This document shows positions 34,501-45,200 of a stretch of DNA of 64,000 nt, one piece after another. The DNA comes from Aplectana chamaeleonis (taxonomy: Eukaryota; Nematoda; Chromadorea; Rhabditida; Cosmocercidae). Made by a program: the position numbers and the translations under genes. The notes beneath the pieces were generated by a model, which saw only the letters and a list, made by a program, of their open reading frames with translations, was not told where the DNA came from and did not search any database. The stretch covers positions 558,001-622,000 of the forward strand of contig JAPDOI010000367.1 of assembly GCA_029168955.1 (NCBI GenBank), given 5' to 3'. How positions within the stretch are numbered: the first letter of the stretch is position 1; each line of letters begins with the position of its first letter.

Positions 34501-37500
34501 CAGTATGTACTGACGACGATTAGATCTGGAGCACCTAAGATTGAGTTAAGCGTGACTATGTGACGAAGTGAACAGTTTGCAGAGTAACATTTGGCTGCAA
34601 AGTCTAAGACGTCGGTGCATACATAACTTGCTGCACAGTTGTCGTCGTACGCCCATGCTGACCACAAGTTATGAGAAAGCTTCCAGAAGTCACATCAGGT
34701 TCAATGATCTTCCCAATGCTGCCCCAGGATAACGCTGCTGAAAATCGCCGTGACAGTGCCGGGATAGTACTGCTTTGGCTTCTACAGGCACCGGAGCGGC
34801 ATTAGAGCGGATTCGGATCGGCGATACCGCAGCAGCTCCGCGATCGGTCGCACCTTTCGTGCACTCGATTGATTCTGTTAACCCTATATGCCTTGTTTGC
34901 CAGGTAAGACAAGTGTGAGCTCAAAATGAAGAGCTCTCGATGCTGATTCTATATAGGCACCTGAAAACCCAATCGGACCACTTTGAACGAAGTTATGACA
35001 AAGCGGCGCTATCCGGCGGAAAAAAGCGCCGAAAACGCCGTTTTTCATAAAGTCGCGGGCGGTATTGTACAGTTCCGATAGAAACGGATCTTCGCACGAA
35101 ACACTTGCCAGACGATAATTTTCAATAGGTGGAAATTTTGACTCGAAACCACATAGAATACTATTCAAAATAATTTCGATTCTCCGTTTTCTCAATTATT
35201 TCTCAATTATTCGATTCATTCCTAAATTCAAATTTACATGATTTTTGCGATTGAATCGTAAATCTAAATTATTAGCTTTCTCGAATTTTCGTGTAATATG
35301 GAACACAAATATTCACTATTTCGAAAATTTGGCCAAATTGCGTGTCACTACATTCGAATGTTCACTAACTGAAAACTGTGTAATCGATAGAAGGGCGGTG
35401 AAGTGTTCTGCCCGAAATATGGGAGGAATGAGAAGCTTTTCTTTAATCTGATGCCAGAGGTCATGATTTTTGGCTCAGGACCAACTTTCTAAGGAAGCTG
35501 TACTGACCAAAGCAGCGAGGTTAGGCAACTCAATTTCTAATCAATCAATAAACAATAGGTGTTGGGTTGTAACAACATGGGGAAAAGCTGCTTTGAGTAA
35601 AAAAGTGGAATACCTGCTCTGAAAATACCCAGATAGTTCTGCTAGGAAGAAATTCCCTTCGCCTATCTCCGATTTCAGGGAATTTCCTCCTCTTGTTCCA
35701 AGAGATTTCCATTCTCGTCGTACCCGCAGACATGTGACTGGTTCGGCGTTTTCTTCGCAGAAAAACCGTTTTTAGCGATCGCCACTGATTGCAGCACAGC
35801 TACATATCTCAGTGGCGTACACCGTTTGTCGCAGGTTTTTTTTCCACTGGGACGCCTTTGGTGCCATGATGCCGAAAAAGTGCAGCCATTTCTCGGTAAT
35901 TTCGCGGTAAATTCACGGCAGCCACTACTCGGTAGTTTTCCGGCGGATTCGCGTCATTTTCGAGGCAACTTCCCGACCCAAGGTAGTTCCGCGTCACATT
36001 CTACGTAAAAGTCGAATAATGTTACACAGCCCACCCCCCCATTCGGCTCTCGTAAACAAAATTGATGATAACCAATTGATAAAGGGTAGGGTATAAAAGA
36101 AGTGGAGAGCGGTGTGTCTTCATTCACGCACCGTCCTTCTCCAGCGGTCAGCAGGTGAGGCTCTCCGTGGACCAGGGATTAGGAAAATAGAACCAGCGGT
36201 GCTCAAGATCTAACAAAATCGAAGTAAAATCTTAGAAAATTTTAATGCAACCTCGGGTGAACTGGATTGGGGGTGAGCTGGATAAAGGCACTGGACACCC
36301 AGAAAATTATTTTTAGATTTAATGCTGAGCTTGGAAAGGGCCACACGCTGATCACAATGGTATCTCTAAAATCGTCCAAGGCTCCTAAAATAGAATTATA
36401 GCTCCTCGAAAATGCCTGCACTTTGAGTGCCAAAAGGGCAAACAAGAAAAACAATCAGTTCTGTTTACTGTTCTACAGCATTTACCTTGCTTCATTCGTG
36501 CCTATTGCTTTAACTGTTCATTCATAATCACTCTTTAGAGAGACAGATCTCTGGGATGAGCTCAGGAACTGAGCAGGACATCAATCCACTGCGAAAAGTT
36601 CACCAATGCATGCAGAAGTGTAACATAACGTTCTACGCAGATTCTCTTCTTTCAAATCTGTGTCAGACGGTGAAGAGTTGTGCATTGCATTTCAAGAATT
36701 CCCCGCATGAGCTTGATTGAGCACAGTGTAAGAGGTATGGTATACTTTTGCAACGTCGCTCTGCACAGCGACAGCGACCGCCTCCCGCCCTTAGGCCGGG
36801 ATCATACTCCCCGCGACGAACGACGGCGATCATGCATGTCAGGCATATCGATTTTTGGTCGATATTGATGGTAAACATTGCGTCGCGTCGCTCGTCGCTG
36901 GAAGTATGATCCCGACATTAAACCTGTCGCAGTGCACTGCACAGCGACAGCGACAGTGGTAGCGACAGGCTATGGCACATTTGCAGTATGTCAGCCCTCC
37001 GCGACACGTCGCTGCGACCCACACGCGACATCTGTTCCTACGACGACCGTTGTCGTTACTCCGATGCGGGTCCCGCCATGATTTGTGTTAGACTGCATGC
37101 CTGTCGCTCATTACAGCGACAAAGTATACCATAGCCCTAACTGATTTTTTGGGAACGTACAGCGCAAGTTTTTTTTTGCAAAAAAAAAGCGTTTTTTTGA
37201 GCATACAACTCTGATAAATTTTGCCTCCATTACACCGCTACTCCTCCGGCTCGGCGCCGATAGGCGTGACCCAGGCAGAAGTCGCAGAGGAGTAGCTTCA
37301 GAGTCGCGGAAGAGTCCGGGGTCGCGGGGGAGTCGCGGGAAAGTCCGGAATCGCGGTGGAGGGGCAGTAGCGGAAGAGTCGCGGCAATAGTTCTCAGAGA
37401 AAACGCCACATTGACATAGCTGGCTTCAAAATTGTCTAAATGAGTTTCTGAGGTATTTTTCGTGTTCCTCTCAAAAAGGCGGATGCAATGTCACGTGTAG

Positions 37501-39778
37501 AGAGTCTCTTCGACTCCGGTAATCTGTTAAAAAATGCGTATTCTGCTCTAAAATGCACATCGACCACAGGTCAAAATATGAAACATTTCCTTCTGCTATC
37601 ATTGATCGTCTGACCAGTCCGTAATGAAGGAGTTTGCGGTGAAAATATGCATTTTTCGATGCACTTCCAGAGTTGAACCAATTATTTCGTAACACTGTCG
37701 TATAGGATTCAATGAAAGCAGTTCAGAAATTACTTCAGAATTTGAATCGAACCATTTTGAAGCAAGTTATGGTGATGCGGCGCTTTGTGAGCGCAAAAAA
37801 CGCCGCAAAACGCTTTTTTTCTAGAAAAATTTGCGCGGTACTGTATGAGGTCAAGCCTAATGAGCACTGCTCTGCAATTTGAATAATCCATGGATCCTAA
37901 AGCACGCCCACAAGTTCGCCGCGAAGCAGTGTGGGAGCGCACCTTGTAGACTATATCAAACGAATAAAAATTTCCGAACATTCGAATAAACAAATAATTC
38001 GAAAAATTGTCTCTTCCGAATAGTCGAATAAACGAACTAATCGGGAAATTGTCTTATCGAATAATCGAATTATTCGAATACGAATAATTCTAATATCTCG
38101 CCGCACTACCAACTTTTTTGACATTTTTTGTATAGTGTTGTATAGATCAAAAGCACCGTCTCGAATTTGAGAATAGAAGCAATCTATGAGAATGCAAGTA
38201 CAAAGAAGACCACAGACCAGACATGTTTTTTCCCTTCCCGAGAAAAATCAAGTTTTAATCATGCGGTTTTAGGTGAGATGCAAGTGCACGTCATTATGAA
38301 ATTGGTTATATAGGAGAATGAAAAAGATGAAAGTTAAATGGAAGGCTAAATGGAATTCAGTGTTAAAGGCAGCGTTCACGTTGTAAAAGTTGCCCGTTTT
38401 TGTCTATAACGTAAGCTGTAGATCCCTCTAGCGTAAGCTGTAGATCCCTCTAAGAAGTGATTTCCCCGCTGTCAGGTTGGATGAGTTGTCCGCAGCCTCC
38501 CGGAACACAAACAGGCATGATTAATTTTCCAGAGATATCTCTAAACAGCTTTGCTCCGTTATCTGAGTTTTCTGTGGGTCTTTTCTCTAATAACCTCTTC
38601 TTAATGGACCTACCTACCCAAAAACATCGGAAAATATGATACGGTTTTTTTTTGTGGCGAACACTGCCTTTAAACTCAGTGATCATTTGTCCACATTTTT
38701 TTAGCAACTAGTATTTTTAACAAGTTCTTCGAATTGTACTTGTCTTTAAATTTCATTTCCGAAGTACTATTTGCCATCATTTGGAACTGGGTATTTTGGA
38801 GTGGAAAGTGGAACTTTCTTATTCTAAGATCAGGTTATTCCGTGAAAAAAAAATCCAAAAAGGCGCTGTAATTCCAAATTCCTTTTCATTTAGAATTTTT
38901 TTCCTCTTACTTGATAGTCGGAAAAGACCCAATAAAGGATGATTTATCCAACTCTTATATTACTCCACTGAAACAGGAATTCCCTAATAATGCACTTTTT
39001 CAAAACTTCATCTATTCAAAGATTTATTTATTCGAAAAATGTACTTTTCTAGCATCATTTTTGACGTAGAGTCCGAATATGCACTTCGCAGCTGCCTAAA
39101 ACCACTCTGATAAAGGTATAGGCTATTTTTCCCTGATTTTCGTACCTATTGTACCCTCCAAAAAGGGCAATAATCTTTCGGAAATCCGAAAACGAACTTC
39201 ATATCCGCGTTCAGGGCACAATGCAACCCCTCCAGGCGAAGTTTGGGTGGAAGAACATTCTCCGAAATTTGGGCAGACTGACAGCGTTTTAAACTTGTAC
39301 GGATTTTCGGTTGGGCGTTTACTTACACCAATTAGAAGACTCTGACAGCGTTGAAGAAAAATATTCCACATTTGACTTAGAATTCTGCCAGAGTATATTA
39401 TTTGGGGGTGCTGATCACGAATCTGAAGTTGATTTGTCGTTTTTCCAAAGTTTTCGACTAAATTTGTTCAAAGCTTCCCACCGGCAAAAAAATTGACGGC
39501 AAAATCGACTTTCAACGGTTTCCGGAATATGATGACAGATGTAGCTTAAATAGTTCTTCTGGGGGTTATTTGGGGTGCACAAGATGAATCTGATACCAGT
39601 TTATCGATGTTTGACAGTTTACGGTAGATTACGGTGAGTACACGGTAGTTTGGTCAAAAACTCAGATTTGGCTCAAAAGTTCTAAGAGGGGGTTATTTGG
39701 TGATGCTGAATACGAAATCAATGTCCTTTTGTCATTTTTCGAATTACTTAGGTAGGTTTTCCCCTAAATAGCATTCTA
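28551..39778 (-). repeat. Right arm of giant palindrome (about 11.2 kb)
   Basis: The inverted counterpart of 12575-23985. It includes mirrored copies of the TIR elements listed for the left arm, for example the 406-bp element at 36732-37137 (same length, flanked by TAA on both sides), the 140-bp element near 34093-34233, the 484-bp element near 33609-34094 and the mariner relic at 30819-31655. Differences from the left arm are substitutions, homopolymer changes and the C/D block order. The outer end is cut at TA (39777-39778) by a Tc1-like terminus. Confidence 0.95.
36732..37137. mobile_element. 406-bp element 'D', right-arm copy
   Basis: Identical length to 17219-17624, with TAA (reverse TTA) at 36729-36731 and 37138-37140. 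Here it lies directly between blocks B and E with C following, the simple arrangement expected from insertion into an uninterrupted B-E site. Confidence 0.88.
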
Positions 39779-39990
39779 CAGTGCGTTTCATAATTATAGG
39801 ACACCCTCGAATTTCCCTATGACACTTCTCCCGTTGTCGATTGGGCTTTTCTGTAAAAACTATAGTAGTCAGGTTGAGAAATCACCATTATAGTCATATT
39901 TCCAGATCACACGAGCATCTCATCTTTTTTGATAAATCCGGAAAATCGGTAAATCGGTGAACCAAAAATGCTCACCCCTGCTCGTAACGC
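39779..39990 (+). mobile_element. Orphan Tc1-like terminus at the palindrome edge
   Basis: Right after TA the sequence is CAGTGCGTTTCATAATTATA followed by ggacaccctcg. That resembles the Tc1-type end of the 58826-60427 element (CAGTGCGTTCAGAAATGATA) without being the same family. The matching opposite end was not found downstream, so the element is truncated, or the right flank of the palindrome was lost. Confidence 0.6.
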
Positions 39991-39994
39991 GCAG

Positions 39995-40620
39995 CGGCCA
40001 CTATTCGGTGATTTCCCGGTGGATTTGCGACATTTTCGCGGTATTTCCCGACTCAAAGTAGTTTCGCGTCAAATTCTCGGTAAAGTCCAGGCTTGCGCTG
40101 GATTGTCGGAAGATTAGCGGGATTCCTTCCAGAGACGTTTCCTAATGGAACTCTGAACTCTCAGATTTTTCTAAAATGAAATTATGGAGATAAATCTTCC
40201 GAAGTTTCGAGATTCAAAAGAAAAAAAAAGAAAATTATTTTGATAAGAAATTCCTGTTTCAGTGGTGTATTGTAAGAGATGAAAAGATTATGAGAAACGT
40301 TGGTAATCTTGCTCTATATCGGTCAAACAAGTAAAGGAAAGGGAAACGTCAATGCAAGGAAGGCTTAGGTGGCACGGCTGCTTTGAGTTTTTTTTTCAGA
40401 AAAACAACCGGATAACAGAATATCAAAATATCAATTTTCCAGTCAAAAGTACCCATTTTCAAGTAATGCGAAAAAAATTTCGGAAACGAATTTTCCATTA
40501 AACAATAGTATGTAATAAACCCGCTAAAAATATTATTTCTGAGAAAAAATTTAGCAAAATTATCACTAAAATTTACTTTATGGGCTAGATTTGATTTGAG
40601 GAAACATCTACGGGCAAACA
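39995..40620 (+). repeat. R1 dispersed repeat copy
   Basis: The head cagcggccactattcggtgatttcccgg, the middle gagacgtttcctaatgg and the block cctgtttcagtggtgtattgtaagag (40253-40278) follow the R1 order. No gene. 40620-41500 behind it is A/T-rich without an identified feature. Confidence 0.6.
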
Positions 40621-41519
40621 CACCTAGGCTGATTATAAAATCGCGTCGCGAGGGAACTCTGAGCGCCGCCCTACGCCTTCTCATCTCAAAATTCAAGGGT
40701 TTTATCGACGTTCGCTAAAACCCGCATATTCTTGCCCTGCAGGTACAAGTGGGCAAAATCCACGGAATTTCTGTGGAAAAACAAGGACTAAATTCGCTAT
40801 TTTCTTCTGGCTCAAGCTAAACCCGTAAGTTCTCGCCATAACCATGTATTGGCTTGTCTACGTTTTTTCTTAGAAATAATTTTTTCAACAAGTTGAGAAG
40901 ATTTTTCGAAATTCATTTCTTAGGTTCTCTTTGCAGTCATTTGGAAAAGAGCAACTCAAAGAAAGTGGATATATTCGAAGCTAATATCAGGTTATTTTAT
41001 GAGAAAAAAATTGGAGAAGGCCTAGCAATGATGGCAGCAATGATTAAGTCATATTTATGGCAGTTTGTAGCTTTGAGAAAGGCTCATTTCCGCATAGTTT
41101 CTACACAGTGTAAAGGGAAGCGTACGGACAAAGGCAAAGGACAAGGTGATGGAACTGAGGTTAGGTTGGATTAAAACTATGAGAAGCACTGAAGGTAAAA
41201 AGAGACAAAATCATATTTGTTCACCGAAACACAATTTCTGTCATATCACAATAGAATCGTGATCGTGAAGGTGGCTCGCCTTGAAAGTAAAATTTCAGTG
41301 ATTTTCAATCGCGTTTTTACAAGATTTTTTATCTAAAATGTTTACCCAAGTAATTTTTGCAATATTTCAAATTTTTTCGTGCTTGATAAGGGTAAACTCG
41401 AAGAAAAATGGATTTTTTTGAATCATGTTGTTTCCTCAAGAAAAAAATCTAAAAAGCGGCACCATTTATGGTTTTTTCCTTCAGATTTTTCCTTTCTTTG
41501 TATTGAAGCTGAACTGATT

Positions 41520-41960
41520 CTCCAAGTTAGTTCACTTCTTATAACACTCCACTGAAACGGGAATTTCTTTTCAGTGCAAAATTTAAAAAAATTATCTCAT
41601 AAGTCTCGAAATTTTCAAAAGTTTCAATGAGTTTGCGTAATTCTATTTAATAAAAAGGTGAGGTCTCACTGTTCCATAGGGAAAGTCTCCCAAAGAAACT
41701 TCTTCTAATCTGCCGAGAAATCAGCGCGAACCTGAATTTCACCGAAAAATTGACACGGAACTGCCTTGAACCGGGAAAATACCGCGAAAATGACGCGAGT
41801 CCACGGGGTAACTGCCGAATAGGGGCTGCCGCGAATTTACCGCGAAAGCACCGGGAAAACACCGCAAACTTATTCGCTATCATTGTGATGACGGCGTCGT
41901 AGTGAAAACATCAAGAGCTTGCAAGAAACGCAGTGTTTAGAGAAATAATGCTATGAGAAC
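41520..41960 (-). repeat. R1 dispersed repeat copy, inverted
   Basis: acttcttataacactccactgaaacggg (41530-41557), then gaaccgggaaaataccgcgaaaatgacgcgag and ccgcgaatttaccgcg: R1 in reverse. With the plus copy at 39995-40620 it forms an inverted pair around about 900 bp. 41960-42290 holds nothing recognised. Confidence 0.6.
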
Positions 41961-42293
41961 ATGTGCAGTCGATAGAAAAAAACTGATTTAACTCGAAGCA
42001 GCGAACACGGAGGGGACATTCTCCATTCAATTTGAGCTTATAGGCACAGTCCACCCTAGGAATCGTTTCGGCACAGTGATGGCCGCGGATGCGCCGCCGT
42101 TCTATCGTGGCAGAGTCGAGGCTTACTGTACACTCTCGACACTGTCGCGGCAAGATTTCCTAAAAAGCTCGGGCTGTAATTCGAAGGAACTGGATTTTAA
42201 CAGAAATATCAAAGACCTCATACTTTACTCCAATACAATCACACTCAACAAAACTGGTATGAACTTTAATGTAATACTGTATAGTAGGCTTGA

Positions 42294-45200
42294 TTAAGAT
42301 TTTTTCTGCTCCACGTTTTCTGAAGATGAAGGATTAGATGTACGAGTTTGAGAAGCAATCGGACCATTTGATCCAATCTTCGCGGATTCCTTACTTGGTG
42401 CTGAGTTGCCTCTGGTCACTAAAAGTCAATCTACATTGTACATGAACTATTCTATTATCGGCTAGATCTACCTTGTCCGATGTCACTTTGTTTTTGAGTC
42501 TTGTCAGATTGTGCTGTAGGTACCTTTTTCCAACTTGGAATTGGACCCTGAATGATGGGTTAATGAGAGCCCCCTTCTTTACCTTGTGGTGAACAGAAAG
42601 AGAATGACTCACGGGTATTCTCGCCTCACCCCCCTGAGCCTCTGAAGTGGTACTAACTGGAGTTCTTGCAGGTGTTAACCTTTTAGTAGCACGAGGTGTG
42701 GCACCATCGCCAAGAGCTGTCCATGTAGAACCCTCAGCCGACTTCTTGGAAGGACCCTCAGCAGATTTCCTGGCCACGCCCTCAGCTGATGTCCTGGTCA
42801 GGTCCTCAGCTGATCTCTTCGCCATATCTTCACCCGATTTCTTGTCGGCAGACTCCGCTGATCCCCTGCTGGGTGTTTCGGAAGATTTCCCACTGAATTT
42901 CGTCCGTGGGAGTACAGCTTCTTCGGTTGATTTTTTGGTTGACCCCGCCTTTTTAATAGGTTTTTCCGCCGACTTCTTATCAAAACCTTCAGTCGATGGC
43001 TTTGTAGGTGCCTTGGATCGGCCACTTTCAACAAATCCAAAGTAACGTTTAGCAGTAGGAAGATCAGAGACGGTGGATTTAGTCTGTTGTGATGAGTTGC
43101 TGCTGCTACCAATAACTTTGTTCGGTCCCAATTTGACCTAAAAACTTCCGTTTCATAAGACAAGAACGATTTTAGTGTGCTAGCGGAGGGTAGGTACCGT
43201 AATCGTGAAATTGAATTCTCAGCCGCTGTTGTTTGCAGACCAAACAACAAATTTGACGGCAACTGATAATCTTTTCACATTTTATTGCTCCATGTGTTTT
43301 TTGATGAGTATGGAGGGACGGACCGTTGCACTCCAATAGAATGGGGTACTACAGTGTACAAAACTTAATTTAGGAGTTGAAGCTATCGCTATAGGGGGGC
43401 ACATGGCTGTTGCGTTTAGCCACGCCCATTTTTCCGTGCCGCAATGGCTGTACTGATTTTGGAAGGGGAGGAGAACACGGGCTGGTGTTATAAATTCGTT
43501 TCCGCACGGAAAGATGGGCGTGGCCAAGTGCGATAGCCAAGTGCCCCCTTCGTCTGCTGCGATTACACCCGGCCTTTTTGTGAACCTCTTCAAAACGCCC
43601 ATAAGGGATGGTGAGGGTTTGAAAATTATTAGTCGCCGTCCATTCAGTTGTTTTGCCCGCATCCAACACTCCCAATGCATTCAATTTCACGGCAAAGATT
43701 ACGGCACCTAACCTCCGCTAGCACGCTGAAATCGTTCTTGTCCTCAAAACATTCAGTATCTTACCATGGGTAAGTCCGGCATTTCGATAGCTACCATGCG
43801 TCTTGCGTCAGGTGGCATCGGTGTGCTGCGATCCTCCTCATACGGCGGCGGAGCTTCAAAGAGGATCTGTGGCTCTTTCCTAAAATTTTTGAGGTGGCGT
43901 CTCTCCTATCGGACTTGAAGTCCTCGTTTTGCAAGAGAGAATTGCTATTATGAGAGCAGTTCGTTCGACCGCCATTACTGCATTTCAATGTAGGTGCTTA
44001 CGATGCTTTCTTAGAGGGGGGGGGGCACTATGGGGTTCTTAGCGGGGGAGGACTAAAGGTGCTTTCTTAAGCCCCTTTCACAGTTGCCCGCCCGACGTCG
44101 GACGACTCGTTATCAAATGTGGAATATCTATCTACTCTATTCTATCGATCTTATCTATCTTGACTTATCAAAATTGATAACGAGTCGGCCGACGTCGGCC
44201 TTCAAACTATGAAAGGGGCTTTAGCGGGGGGCACTATGGGGCGGTGCACTTGGCCATGCCCATTTTACCGTGCCGCACTGAATTTGAGCACCTACCCTGG
44301 GTTCCCCTCCCCTGCCGAAATCAGGAGTCGTTGCGGCACGGAAAAATGGGCGTGGTCAAGTGCTATACAACAGTCCCCCCGCAAAGATAGCTCCGCACTA
44401 GCATCATCAAAGTAGCTTCTCGATACTGATGTTGAGGCAGCTATGAGTACAGAAGGATTCTTGGGTCTTCCGTGAGCATCCTGTGAGTAAGATTGCAGCG
44501 ATCAATGAGTTGACGTTGAAGGGCCCAACTGAGGCGTGGCTAAATCCTGAGGTCTGACCGTTTTGACACCGGATGTAAAGGTGCAGCAGGGATCGTGACT
44601 TTCGTCCGATTCCTTTATTGCTGACGCCATATCATAGTAAAGGATGGCAGAGTGCATAGGGGTTTAGGCCTGGCCTCGCGCTCGTACGTCAGAATTTCTT
44701 TCTAAAGAAAAAGAGACGCAGAGCACGTCAGACAGCCAGAGTCGCGCGCATCGATCAACGCCATTCTACTCGTGGTGGGTTTTCTCGTGCGGCTGTCTGT
44801 CATCATCATCGCAGTCGAGTCCGAGCTCTCCTGCCTCTGTGAGTGGTTCGTCGTCTTCAGCGCAGTAAGTCGTAGCTCACTGCCCGAACAGTATTGGGCC
44901 ACAGTCAACATCCGGCCCAAAGCCCGAAATCACCAGGTACTGCCCAAAAAGCGGTTGTTCGAAGAGAGGACAATGTCTACCCCGCAGCTCCGGTGGTGTG
45001 ACGCAGGTTCCGCCTGGAGTGACGCGGAGGAAATGCAACGGTCCGGAGGCAACGCTTCGGTTCTGTAAATGCGAATTGTCGAACCATGCAAAATGCCACT
45101 GCGGTATGGTATCATGGCAATAATAACCATTGATTCGACGTGACCAACCCACCCGCTGATAGTAAACTCCAAATACCGTGCGGTACCGATTGCCACAAGG

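Noticed and set aside
12575..39778. Reading the whole 27 kb as one giant foldback or Polinton-type transposon
   Set aside because: No integrase, polymerase B, capsid or ATPase genes are present, and the arm borders fall inside an older repeat rather than at defined termini.
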